From assembly GCF_001696455.1 (NCBI RefSeq), contig NZ_MAUJ01000001.1, positions 744,001 to 808,000 of the forward strand: a DNA stretch of 64,000 nt. The letters run 5' to 3'. This document shows, piece after piece, positions 8,250 through 18,300 of the stretch. The stretch is from Pseudoalteromonas luteoviolacea (GTDB lineage Bacteria > Pseudomonadota > Gammaproteobacteria > Enterobacterales > Alteromonadaceae). The notes under the pieces are model-generated. The model searched no databases. It was not told the DNA's origin and was given only the letters and a program-made list of their open reading frames with translations. Each line of letters opens with the position of its first letter. The first letter of the stretch is position 1. The position numbers were made by a program, and so were the translations under genes.

Positions 8250-10367
8250 ATGATAAAAAAAGCGCGCTTTACAAAGAACAAGATTATGCTTGGGCTTGGA
8301 GCAGCCATTTTTGGAACTGTTGGTTTGCCAGTGCACGCTGCCAACTTTCAGGTCGGTGATTTTGAAATAACATTCGACTCAACATTTTCATATGGTCAAA
8401 GCATTCGTGTTGAAGACAGAGATTTCGGCAACATTGGTAAAAGTAATCATCCTCGATTTGATTGGACTGGTTACAATGCTTCGACGGGCAATATACTGTA
8501 CTCTTCTTCTCAGGTTTGGAGTCAACCGGGCGCGTACTCAAACAATGGCGATGCTGGTAACCTAAACTTTGATTCAGGCGATACATTCTCACAGCTACTT
8601 AAAGGCACACACGAGTTTGCTATCACAAAAGATAACATCGGTTTCTTCTCGCGTTTCATGTATTTCTATGACTTTGCAATGGAAGACGGTGATTTTGCGT
8701 ATAGCAACCCTGTATCAGGAAAATCAGTCGACCCTTGTGACGATGACGAAACGAAAGAGCAAGTATGCTCAGATGTGCGTTTGCTAGATGCATTTGTGTG
8801 GGCTGACTTCGATCTCAACGGCGGCAATAACCCGCTGTCTATTCGTTTAGGTCAGCAAGTTATTAACTGGGGTGAAAGTACACTCATCTCACACGGAATA
8901 AACGTAAACCCAGTTGATATTGATAGATTAAGAGCACCTGGTTCGGAACTAAAAGAAGCATTTATTCCTGTGGGGATGCTCTGGGCGTCACTTGGTATAA
9001 CAGAAAATATTACGCTTGAAGCATTTTATCAGTATGAGTGGCAAGAAACCCGTTTACCTCCTTCTGGAAGTTATTTCTCGACAAACGACTTTGCTTCATC
9101 AAATGGTTATGGCCAAAACGTACAGTTAGGCTTTACATCTAATCCAGATATTGATTTGCACCACTTAACAGATGCGCTTAACGGCTTGCAGGCTAATTGG
9201 TTAGGCGCATTATCTGCTCAGGGACTAGATGTTACTAATCCAGATGTTCTGCAAAGCGCTGAAGCAAGACAAATGCTTTCTTCAATGTACCTTGCATACC
9301 CAACGAGAGTTGCTTTAAAAGGCAAAGGCGATGCGGGTAAAACGGATGCCGACGATGGTGGCCAGTTTGGTATTAGATTGGGTATGTTTATTCCGCAGCT
9401 AAACGACACGGAAATTGCCTTATACCATATTAATTACCATAGTCGCCGACCACTTATTTCTGGTAAAGCGTCAAACTTCACACAACAAGCTATTCAAGAC
9501 GATTTGAATACGATTACAACGGACGGAGTGACCGCTGATAATATCACGAGTTTGAATGCCTTTACTCAGGCCATACTTGTGTACCCAGAAGACATCAAAC
9601 TTTATGGTTTGAGCTTTAATACCGCGATTGGCGAAACTGCATTTTCTGGTGAATTTGCATACCGTCAGGATGAGCCGCTGCAAATTGATGATGTTGAGTT
9701 GCTGTACGCTGGTATGGTAGAGCAGTTGGCTGCTGCAGGCATTCGTGACGATTTTGCTGGGTTCTCTCAACTAAGTCAGGGCAATGATGTTGCTTACGTT
9801 GAACCTGGTCAAGTTGCGCAAGGTTTTGTTTTAAAGGACACTCTTCAAGCTCAATTTACTGCAACACACTTATTCGGCCCATCTTTGGGTGCGGACAGCT
9901 GGGCAGTAGTCGGTGAAGTAGGTGCTGTTACTATTAAAGATATGCCGTCTTATGACGAATTGCGATTAAATGTTGCAGGTACAGGACGAAGTGGAACAAT
10001 TGAAGGTATTGAAGGTCGCAACTATGATCTGATCCATCAAGCTGTATCAAATGGACCTGAAACAAACCCGTTCCCAACTGCATCATCTTGGGGTTACCGA
10101 CTAATTGCAAAAGGTGAATATAACAACCTATTCTCTGGTGTTAACTTCTCACCTCGTATTGTATTTTCTCACGACGTAAATGGCACAACGCCAGATCCGA
10201 TGTATTTATTTGTTGAAGACCGTAAGTCAATGGGTGTCACACTTAACTTTAGCTACCAAAATGCTTGGTCATTTGATTTAGGTTATAACACTTTCTGGGG
10301 CGGCGGCGCGACGAACACATTCTCTGATCGCGATTTTGTATCATTTAATATTAAGTATTCAATTTAA
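8250..10367 (+). CDS. DUF1302 family outer-membrane protein
   Basis: A 705-residue exported protein that fits DUF1302, predicted outer-membrane beta-barrels. A signal peptide is seen at about 1-31 (GLGAAIFGTVGLPVHA). The family hallmark region follows: RLGQQVINWGESTLISHGIN, then NPVDIDRLRAPGSELKEAFIPVGMLWASLG. Many alternating polar/aromatic strands run to the C-terminus, which ends SFNIKYSI. The ATG at 8250 follows GGGGGAG. It heads a cluster with DUF1329 (11 bases on), a YCF48-like protein and an RND transporter. The likely role is an outer-membrane channel or lipid-handling partner of that transporter; this is inference. The substrate is unknown. Confidence 0.88.
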   Translation: MIKKARFTKNKIMLGLGAAIFGTVGLPVHAANFQVGDFEITFDSTFSYGQSIRVEDRDFGNIGKSNHPRFDWTGYNASTGNILYSSSQVWSQPGAYSNNGDAGNLNFDSGDTFSQLLKGTHEFAITKDNIGFFSRFMYFYDFAMEDGDFAYSNPVSGKSVDPCDDDETKEQVCSDVRLLDAFVWADFDLNGGNNPLSIRLGQQVINWGESTLISHGINVNPVDIDRLRAPGSELKEAFIPVGMLWASLGITENITLEAFYQYEWQETRLPPSGSYFSTNDFASSNGYGQNVQLGFTSNPDIDLHHLTDALNGLQANWLGALSAQGLDVTNPDVLQSAEARQMLSSMYLAYPTRVALKGKGDAGKTDADDGGQFGIRLGMFIPQLNDTEIALYHINYHSRRPLISGKASNFTQQAIQDDLNTITTDGVTADNITSLNAFTQAILVYPEDIKLYGLSFNTAIGETAFSGEFAYRQDEPLQIDDVELLYAGMVEQLAAAGIRDDFAGFSQLSQGNDVAYVEPGQVAQGFVLKDTLQAQFTATHLFGPSLGADSWAVVGEVGAVTIKDMPSYDELRLNVAGTGRSGTIEGIEGRNYDLIHQAVSNGPETNPFPTASSWGYRLIAKGEYNNLFSGVNFSPRIVFSHDVNGTTPDPMYLFVEDRKSMGVTLNFSYQNAWSFDLGYNTFWGGGATNTFSDRDFVSFNIKYSI

Positions 10368-10378
10368 GGGCTTTCGTT

Positions 10379-11746
10379 ATGTTTAGAAAACCTACTCTTA
10401 TAGCAGCATCAATAATGACAATAATGGCTGCTCCAATTGCTGTCGCAAAAATGACAGCAGAAGAAGTTGCTCGCTTGGGCAAAGACTTGTCGCCAATTGG
10501 CGCAGAGGTTGCGGGCAATGCAGATGGCTCTATTCCAGCTTGGACAGGTGGTATTACTAAGCCACCGGCAAACTTTAAGCCAGGTATGCACCATCCTGAT
10601 CCTTTTGCTGATGACAAAATTTTGTTCACTATCGATAAAAGTAATCTAGATAAGTACAAAGACCAATTGAGTCCAGGGCAAATCGCGCTTTTTGAAACTT
10701 ATCCAGATACGTTCAAAATGAACGTTTACCCGACTCGTCGAAGTGCGGCTTACCCACAGTTTGTATATGACGCGACGAAACAGTATGCATCGACGGCAGA
10801 GCTGATCGAAGGTGGTAATGGTATTAAAAATACCGCTATTGGTATTCCTTTCCCGATTCCAAAGAACGGTTTAGAAGCAATTTGGAACCACCTATTAAGA
10901 TATCGTGGCTTGTCAATTGCACGTAATGGCGGCCAAGCAATGCCTACAGCTTCTGGCTCGTATAACATTATTGGTTTTGATGAAAAGTTATTGGTGAAAT
11001 ACTCAGATCCAAGTGCCACGCCTGAAGAATTGCAAAAGTCGAACGTATTATTCAAGTTTAAGCAAAAGGTGACTGAGCCTGCGCGTCTAGCGGGTACAGC
11101 ACTTCTAGTCCATGAAACGATGGACCAGATCTTAACACCTCGCCAAGCTTGGACATACAACACAGGTCAACGCCGTGTTCGTCGCGCTCCTAATGTTGCC
11201 TATGACGCGCCAGGAACTGCATCTGACAGCTTACGTACAACTGACGATTTTGATATGTTTAATGGGTCGCCAAATCGTTATAACTGGACGTTGAAGGGCA
11301 AAAAAGAAATGTATATCCCTTACAACAGTTATAAGTTACACAGTGACTCGCTTAAGTATGATGACATTCTGAAAGCCGGTCATATAAACCCTGAGCATGT
11401 TCGTTACGAAAAGCACCGTGTTTGGGTTGTAGAAGCAAACCTTAAAGAGGGCACACGTCATATCTACAAAAAACGTGTATTCTTCATAGATGAAGACAGC
11501 TGGCAAATTCATGTTGCAGATTTATATGACAACAGGGATCAAATGTATCGCGTAGCGATGGCACATGGTATTAACTACTATGACGTACCTACACACTGGA
11601 GTACGCTAGACGTTTATCATGATTTGAACTCTCGTCGTTATTTGGCTATTGGACTAGACAACGAAGAAGAAATGTACGACTTCACACAGTCTTTCCAAGA
11701 CAACGAGTTTACTCAAAGTGCTCTGCGCCGCGAGGGAAGACGTTAA
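10379..11746 (+). CDS. DUF1329 family periplasmic protein
   Basis: A 455-residue secreted protein of the DUF1329 family. Seen: a signal peptide (TLIAASIMTIMAAPIAVA), then MTAEEVARLGKDLSPIGAEVAGNADGSIPAWTGGI, the usual family opening, and later ILTPRQAWTYNTGQRRVRRAP and PYNSYKLHSDSL, both typical of the family. I recall the fold as related to LolA/LolB-type lipid carriers, which would suit a periplasmic shuttle, but I cannot verify that here. It is almost always a partner of DUF1302, as here with an 11-base gap. Two hairpins follow before the next gene, so downstream expression may be reduced. Confidence 0.88.
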   Translation: MFRKPTLIAASIMTIMAAPIAVAKMTAEEVARLGKDLSPIGAEVAGNADGSIPAWTGGITKPPANFKPGMHHPDPFADDKILFTIDKSNLDKYKDQLSPGQIALFETYPDTFKMNVYPTRRSAAYPQFVYDATKQYASTAELIEGGNGIKNTAIGIPFPIPKNGLEAIWNHLLRYRGLSIARNGGQAMPTASGSYNIIGFDEKLLVKYSDPSATPEELQKSNVLFKFKQKVTEPARLAGTALLVHETMDQILTPRQAWTYNTGQRRVRRAPNVAYDAPGTASDSLRTTDDFDMFNGSPNRYNWTLKGKKEMYIPYNSYKLHSDSLKYDDILKAGHINPEHVRYEKHRVWVVEANLKEGTRHIYKKRVFFIDEDSWQIHVADLYDNRDQMYRVAMAHGINYYDVPTHWSTLDVYHDLNSRRYLAIGLDNEEEMYDFTQSFQDNEFTQSALRREGRR

Positions 11747-11760
11747 TCAACGTCTTTCAG

Positions 11761-11823
11761 GATCAAGTCATTTGATCTATCAATATTTTACTACCAAGGC
11801 TGAGTATAACTATGCTCAGCCTT
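11761..11823 (+). other. Two intergenic hairpins between the DUF1329 and YCF48 genes
   Basis: The first hairpin is GATCAA/TTGATC (11761-11777). The second is AAGGCTGAG (11796-11804) with CTCAGCCTT (11815-11823), a 9-bp stem. Neither has a T-run, so they look more like mRNA-processing or stability structures, or a weak terminator, than a full intrinsic terminator. Confidence 0.5.
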
Positions 11824-11866
11824 ATCCCACCAAGTCATTCACGACTGTTTTATTTGAGAATTCATA

Positions 11867-12862
11867 ATGATTAAGAAGTTAATTGCAACCTCCCTTGCAG
11901 TTTTCGTTATGCAAAGTGAAGCCGTTAGTGGCGAATCAGAAGCGCTAATCGTCGCGCACCCTGAAACGACTCTACTTACAGATATCACCTACAATGGCGA
12001 AAACCTTGTTGCTGTTGGCAAGCATGGCACAATTGTATTGAGTAAAGATGGCGAACATTGGCAACAAGCACGTGTGCCAATTCAATCTCTTCTCACCGCT
12101 GTAGATTTTACATCCTCTGAGAATGGGTGGGCATGTGGACACGATGCGTCGATATTAAATACAACGGATGGCGGGACCTCTTGGGCAATACAACAGTATT
12201 TACCAGATGTCGAAAAACCTTGCTTAGATATTGAATTCATAGATGAAAACAGCGGGTTTGCAATTGGTGCATATGGGATGATGTTTCAAACCAACGATGG
12301 TGGGAAAACTTGGAGTAAACGGTTTTTAAGTGAGTTTGTTCACCCAGATGACGTGGAATATCTTGAGGAATTAAAGCAAGACGATCCACAAGCATATGAA
12401 GAAGAGACCCAATTCATTCTTCCTCATTTTAATCGTATGGCGATTTCAGGGGAGACCATCTATCTCGCAGGTGAAATGGGGCTTTTTGCCATGAGTGAGG
12501 ACCTTGGTGCTACTTGGCAACGCTTCGATGAGTTTTATTCTGGTTCTTTTTTCGCAATCAGTAAGCAAAACGATCAGATCTTAGTTGCAGGCTTAAGAGG
12601 TAATACGTTCGCAAAATACGACAAAGCCAGCGAGTTCAGTCGTATCAAAGTGGATAAATCTGCCACGATAAACAGCATTGTGAGCTATAACAATAAACAA
12701 ATCATGCTCGCCAACAGTGGTTTTATATTCACTGTTGAAAATGACAAAGTGACGACATCTCAGTTACAAAATGGTAAATCCATTCTGGCTGGTGCTATTC
12801 ACGAGAAGAAATTAGTGCTCGCGACAGAGCAAGGTATTAAAGTAATCGAGGTTGAGCGCTAA
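11867..12862 (+). CDS. YCF48/BNR-repeat protein, predicted periplasmic
   Basis: A 331-residue beta-propeller-like protein of the YCF48 / photosystem-assembly-like group. A signal peptide (ATSLAVFVMQSEAVSG) is followed by repeats, each with an Asp-box-like turn: SKDGEHW, TTDGGTSWA, TNDGGKTWSK and SEDLGATWQ. It has no photosynthesis role in this host; in proteobacteria such genes are commonly found next to MMPL-type RND transporters. Here its stop overlaps the RND start by one base (TAATG arrangement at 12862), which signals translational coupling. A periplasmic accessory or assembly factor for the transporter is inferred. Confidence 0.82.
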   Translation: MIKKLIATSLAVFVMQSEAVSGESEALIVAHPETTLLTDITYNGENLVAVGKHGTIVLSKDGEHWQQARVPIQSLLTAVDFTSSENGWACGHDASILNTTDGGTSWAIQQYLPDVEKPCLDIEFIDENSGFAIGAYGMMFQTNDGGKTWSKRFLSEFVHPDDVEYLEELKQDDPQAYEEETQFILPHFNRMAISGETIYLAGEMGLFAMSEDLGATWQRFDEFYSGSFFAISKQNDQILVAGLRGNTFAKYDKASEFSRIKVDKSATINSIVSYNNKQIMLANSGFIFTVENDKVTTSQLQNGKSILAGAIHEKKLVLATEQGIKVIEVER

Positions 12863-15192
12863 TGCAGTCAATACTAAATCAACTGGTTTACGTTGTGTTT
12901 CGTCATCGTTTTGTGATGATCGCGTTGTTCGCGCTGACAACGATATTTTTAGGGTTTAAATCTACTGAAATACAACTTGATGCATCTTTCAATAAAAATA
13001 TTCCGCTTAATCATGACTACATGAAAGTCTATTTGAAGCATGAAAAGCAGTTTGGCGGTGCAAATAGCATCTTGCTCTCTGTCTGTGATGCTGATGGAAA
13101 TATATTTAACCCAGAATTTTTTACACAGCTGAAGGCTGTACACGATCAACTTTACTTTATACCGGGTGTTAACCGGCCGCTAGTAAACTCCATTTTTGCC
13201 CCCAGTGCGCGTTTTGTGGAAGTCGTAGAGGATGGGTTTGCCGGTGGTCCCATTATCCCAGCAAACTTTACTGCCGACGAAGCAGGCCTTGCCGTCGTAA
13301 AACAAAATATTGAAAAAGCGAAAGTTGTAGGACGCATGATTGCGAGCGATTATTCGTGTGCGATGGTGTCAGCGCAATTGATGGAGACAGATCCGCAAAC
13401 GCAAGAGAAGCTTGATACATTAGCATTTGCTAAGAAACTTGAGTCTGAGATCCGTGAACCTTTGAGCACAGAAAAAGTGTCTATCCATATCATCGGTTTT
13501 GCAAAAATGGCCGGAGATATTGCGGATGGTGCAAAAGATGTGGTGCTGTTCTTCGCAATTGCTATCTTATTTACGTTTATCATGGTGTGGCTATTTTGTA
13601 AGAGTTTCAAACTCACTCTTTTGCCAATAGCATGTTCTTTGATAGCGGTAGTTTGGCAGCTTGGCTTACTATCAGTGTTAGGTTTTGGCCTTGATCCAAT
13701 GTCAATTCTGGTTCCATTTTTAGTTTTCGCAATTGGTGTAAGCCATGGTGTGCAAATGATTAACGCCATAGGTAAAAAGGTCTCTGAGGGCGTTAGTAGC
13801 AAAGTAGCAGCGGAAGCCAGTTTTAAAGCACTGTTAATTCCAGGTGGTATTGCTCTGCTTTCTGACACGATTGGTTTTATGACCTTGTTAGCGATAGATA
13901 TTGGAATTATCAGAGAGCTTGCTATAACGGCAAGTTTAGGTGTAGCAGTTATTATCTTCACCAACTTAATCTTGCTTCCAGTGTTGGCATCTTACTACAA
14001 ATCTTCGAAAATTAGCCGGCTAGATGATGGTGCTACATCCGCCAACAATGTATTTACGAATCTCAGAGAAAGCTTAGTTCTTGCAACAGACAAACGTTAT
14101 GCAGCGTTAATTTTAGCAACTTCAGCGGCGCTATTTGCTTTTGGTTATTGGCAATCAAAAGACATGCGAATAGGGGACTTGCATGCAGGCGCGCCAGCAC
14201 TTCATCAAGACGCAAGATACAATCTAGATACTTTCCTTATCTCCGATCGTTATGAAATCTCTTCCGATATATTAAAAGTACTCGTTGAAGCTTATCCAGC
14301 GGCGTGTACAGAGCATGACACAATGGACCGCATCAGTCGTTTTCAGTGGCGCGTTGAGAACTTAGCTGGCGTGCAATCTGCTGTTTCTTTGAGTTCAGTA
14401 GCTCAAGCCGTCAACGCAGGGTACAACGAAGGTAATTTAAAATGGCAGACATTACCTAGAAACGGCGCTTCACTAGTGCAAGCGACATCTCGCGTAGAAA
14501 CAAGCACAGGGCTGTTAAATGGTGATTGTTCAGTCATGCCTATAATCATTTTTATGGATGATCACAAAGCTGAAACCATAGACCATGTCGTTGAGCAAAT
14601 TAAGCTCTTTGCCAACGAAGAGGGAACCGATCGCGTTAGCTTTAAGCTCGCTTCTGGGCCAATTGGTGTTATGGCTGCAACCAATGAGTCAGTAGCCGCT
14701 GCACAATTGCCAATGATGATCTATGTTTATGGTGCAGTGATTATTTTATGTCTAATTAGTTTTAGAAGCGTACGTGCAACAGTAGCTGTGGTATTGCCAC
14801 TGTACATAGTTTCGACTCTGGCTCAGGCGTTAATGGTTAAATTAGAAATAGGCTTAACGGTATCGACACTGCCTGTTATCGCTTTGGGCGTTGGCATTGG
14901 TGTGGACTATGGAATATATATCTTGTCTTCGATGATGAACCAACTTAAGCAAGGCGTACCATTAAGCCATGCATATCGCAATGCATTGGCGGAGCGCGGA
15001 AGCGCGGTTCTCTTTACAGGTATCACGTTAGCAATTGGTGTGAGTACTTGGATTTTCTCTGCATTAAAGTTCCAAGTTGATATGGGTATCTTGCTGACAT
15101 TCATGTTCCTAGTGAATATGTTGGGCGCAGTGCTGTTGTTACCCGCAATAGGGACTTTCATCTGGCCAGACCAGAAAAAAAAGTGTGAATAA
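12862..15192 (+). CDS. RND-superfamily (MMPL-type) transporter
   Basis: A 776-residue inner-membrane protein with the duplicated RND layout. There is one membrane span near residue 20, a periplasmic loop to about 215, a bundle of spans at about 215-375, a second single span near 415, another periplasmic loop, and a final bundle at about 620-770. Conserved pieces: ILVPFLVFAIGVSHGVQMI and its mirror TLPVIALGVGIGVDYGIYIL, with the acidic residue of GIGVDYGIYI in a proton-relay position. It lacks the large HAE1 docking domain, so it is closer to MMPL/hopanoid-type lipid exporters than to drug pumps. Last gene of the DUF1302 cluster. Substrate unknown; lipid or hydrocarbon-like cargo is the favoured inference. 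Confidence 0.86.
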   Translation: MQSILNQLVYVVFRHRFVMIALFALTTIFLGFKSTEIQLDASFNKNIPLNHDYMKVYLKHEKQFGGANSILLSVCDADGNIFNPEFFTQLKAVHDQLYFIPGVNRPLVNSIFAPSARFVEVVEDGFAGGPIIPANFTADEAGLAVVKQNIEKAKVVGRMIASDYSCAMVSAQLMETDPQTQEKLDTLAFAKKLESEIREPLSTEKVSIHIIGFAKMAGDIADGAKDVVLFFAIAILFTFIMVWLFCKSFKLTLLPIACSLIAVVWQLGLLSVLGFGLDPMSILVPFLVFAIGVSHGVQMINAIGKKVSEGVSSKVAAEASFKALLIPGGIALLSDTIGFMTLLAIDIGIIRELAITASLGVAVIIFTNLILLPVLASYYKSSKISRLDDGATSANNVFTNLRESLVLATDKRYAALILATSAALFAFGYWQSKDMRIGDLHAGAPALHQDARYNLDTFLISDRYEISSDILKVLVEAYPAACTEHDTMDRISRFQWRVENLAGVQSAVSLSSVAQAVNAGYNEGNLKWQTLPRNGASLVQATSRVETSTGLLNGDCSVMPIIIFMDDHKAETIDHVVEQIKLFANEEGTDRVSFKLASGPIGVMAATNESVAAAQLPMMIYVYGAVIILCLISFRSVRATVAVVLPLYIVSTLAQALMVKLEIGLTVSTLPVIALGVGIGVDYGIYILSSMMNQLKQGVPLSHAYRNALAERGSAVLFTGITLAIGVSTWIFSALKFQVDMGILLTFMFLVNMLGAVLLLPAIGTFIWPDQKKKCE

Positions 15193-15201
15193 TTGTGCTC
15201 T

Positions 15202-15225
15202 TAAATGGCCTTAATTGGCCATTTA
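15202..15225 (+). terminator. Weak hairpin terminator after the RND gene
   Basis: TAAATGGCC and GGCCATTTA form a 9-bp stem with loop TTAATT, 10 bases after the stop codon. The following sequence is AT-rich but without a clean T-run, so termination is likely but not certain. Confidence 0.55.
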
Positions 15226-15293
15226 TATCTACAATTTGTGAATATATGACCAACTGGCTGAAAAGCCTCAAATGTTTTTGTCAAAAAAGCTTT

Positions 15294-15386
15294 TTATTAG
15301 CGCCAGAAAGGTTAAAATCCTCTGGACTCCACGCTAATAATTGGCTGTACAAATAATCTACCGTTCAAAGGTGGTATAGATTAAGG
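15294..15386 (+). promoter_or_regulatory. Nested inverted repeat and second hairpin upstream of gdhB
   Basis: The arms TTATTAGCG+CCAGA (15294-15307) and TCTGG (15321-15325), then CGCTAATAA (15332-15340), give a 14-bp paired stem with a 6-base bulge (ACTCCA) on one side. A second hairpin, AATCTACC (15355-15362) with GG-TA-TAGATT ending near 15382, touches the AAGGA ribosome site (15383-15387). It can be read as a structured 5' leader or, if TAAAAT at 15313-15318 is a -10 box, as an operator over the promoter. No known riboswitch family matched by eye. Confidence 0.5.
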
Positions 15387-15394
15387 AACACATA

Positions 15395-18300
15395 ATGACA
15401 CAAAGTGAAGGTCCAGCATCGGTTATCCTTGATAACGTTTGCAAGTTGATCCATAAAAAAGTTCATGCCGATAACGTGTCGCTCGTTGAAACATTTGCCA
15501 AAGCCTTGTACAGCAACATGTCTAAAGAGGACTTGGCACATCGTAACGACAGTGACCTCTACGGTGCTGCTTTGAGTCTGTGGAATTCTCTAGAACAGAA
15601 TACCTCAGATAATGCAGTAATCCGTGTATTCAACCCTGAAGTTGCAAAAGATGGCTGGCAATCGTCACATACGATTGTTGAGATCATTTCAGATGATAAG
15701 CCGTTTTTGGTTGATTCAGTGCGAATGGCACTTAGCCGTAAGAATATTGCATCGCATTTGCTTTTACACTGCCCTCTCAAAATCAACCGTGACAAACAAG
15801 ACAAAATCTCTGCCGTTTCAGGCTTGAAGACCGAACAAGAATCTTCATCTACTAAAACTGTATTCTTTATTGAAATTGACCGTCAGACTGACGAGTCGGT
15901 TATTGCTGACTTCAAACAAGAGTTAGAATCAGTGCTAAAAGATGTATCAGTTGCGGTTGAGGACTGGTTACTAATTAGAGATAAGCTAGTATCAGTTGGC
16001 GAAGATATTCCAAACCGTAAACATGACGCTTCAAAAGAAGAACTAGACGAAGCCGCAGAGTTCTTAGATTGGCTAGCGCGTGATAACTTCACTTTTATGG
16101 GCTATCGTCAGTATGACTTAGTACCGGTACAAGGTGACTATGAGTTAAAACCTGTCGCTGGTTCAAGCTTAGGTTTAATGAAAAACTCTACTGAAAGTAG
16201 CCGACTGCTATCAGAGTTGCCTGAAGTAGCTCGTCTTGAAGCACGCAGTAAAAATTTACTTATCCTAACGAAGACTAATTCACAGTCTCGCGTACATCGA
16301 CCAGCACATATTGATTATGTTGGTATCAAACGCTTTGATAACGAAGGCAATGTAATCGGAGAAGACCGTTTTATTGGTTTGTTCTCGTCGAGCTTCTACA
16401 ATAATAGCGCAGCCGACGTTCCGGTATTGAAAAGCAAAATCGCTCGCATTATGGAGCAGTGTGATTTTGCCAAAGGCACACATGCTTACAAAGCCGTACT
16501 GAACATCTTAGAAACATACCCTCGAGACGAGCTTGTGCAGGCTCGTGAAAACGAGTTGTTAGACGTAGCTACGGGTGTTTTACAAACCCAAGAACGTGAC
16601 ATGTGTCGCTTATTCATTCGCAGAGATGTATACGGAAGATTCTTCTCATGTATGGTTTATGTACCGCGTGAGCGCTACAACACGGCGCTTCGTCGCGAAA
16701 CTCAAAAGTTGTTAGGTAATGCTTTCGGTTCTAACGAAAAAGTTGAGTTCACCACATTTTTCTCTGAGTCTACACTTGCAAGAACGCATTACATTGTTCG
16801 TGTAGCTGACAACAACATTAAGTATAACGTGAAAGAAATCGAAAATAACTTGGTAGAAGCTGCCCGCACTTGGGAAGATAAACTACAAACTGCTTTACTT
16901 GCTAGCGATGGTGAAGCGCGTGGTAATGACCTTAACCGTAAATATGCAACGGCATTCCCGCGTGCATATAAAGACGAAGTTTTACCAAGTGCAGCAGTAG
17001 TAGATATTGAAAAGCTTGAGAAGCTCAGCGACGAAAACAAGCTAGAAATGTTGTTCTATCGCCCGCAAGAAGAAGCGAATTCACAAATTGTGCGCTTGAG
17101 CTTATTCCATAAAGATGAGCCGATCCACTTATCAGACGTCATGCCGATGCTAGAAAACTTCGGCCTACGTGTAATCGGTGAGACGCCATACGCAGTTAAA
17201 ACCAGTGATGGTCAAGTTAACTGGATCATGGACTTCTCTATGCTATTAGATAGCAAAGGTCTGGCTGATTTTGATAAAGTGTCTGCGCGTTTCCGTGCCG
17301 CGCTTATTAATGTTTGGAACAACCGTCTAGAAAACGATGGCTTCAACCGCCTTGTGTTGAAAGCTGGCTCAACAGGTCGTGAAGCATCAATCCTGCGTGC
17401 ATATGCTAAATATATGCGCCAAATCGGTGTGACATTCTCACAATCATATATTGAAAATACATTTGAGCACTATCCTCACATTGCTAACCAATTGGTTGAG
17501 CTGTTTGAGAAGAAGTTCTGTCCACAAAAGAAAGTTGCACAAAAGTCTCTTGATAAGCTAGTTGAGAAAATTTACCACGAGCTAGAGAGCGTTGCGAACT
17601 TGGATGATGACCGTATTATTCGCTTATATGTTGCGATGATTGACGCGACATTGCGTACCAACTTCTATCAAAAAGAAGCCGATGGTACGAACAAGTCATA
17701 TGTTTCCTTCAAGATCCAGCCAAGTGCAATTCCTGAAATGCCTTTGCCATTGCCTGCGTTTGAAATCTTTGTTTACTCTCCACGTATTGAAGGTGTTCAT
17801 CTACGTGGCGGCAAGGTTGCGCGTGGTGGTTTACGTTGGTCGGACCGTAGAGAAGATTTCCGTACAGAAGTACTAGGCCTTGTAAAGGCTCAGCAGGTTA
17901 AGAATACAGTAATCGTCCCTGTGGGTTCTAAAGGTGGCTTTGTATGTAAGCAACTGCCAAACGATCGTGAAGGTTTCTTCCGTGAAGGCCAAGAGTGCTA
18001 CAAGATCTTTATTCGTGGTTTACTAGACATAACAGATAACATCATTCATGGCGACATCGTTCCTCCAGTAGATGTAGTACGTCATGATGAAGATGACCCA
18101 TACCTAGTTGTCGCGGCAGATAAAGGTACTGCAACATTCTCTGATATCGCCAATGGCATTGCTGATGAATACAACTTCTGGTTAGGCGACGCGTTTGCTT
18201 CTGGTGGTTCAATTGGTTATGACCACAAGAAAATGGGTATCACAGCAAAAGGTGCTTGGGAGTCAGTTAAGCGTCACTTCCGTGAAATGGACATTGATTG

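Noticed and set aside
13350..13964. 204-codon antisense open frame in the RND gene
   Set aside because: It is the mirror of a well-supported transporter and has the low-complexity composition typical of antisense shadows.
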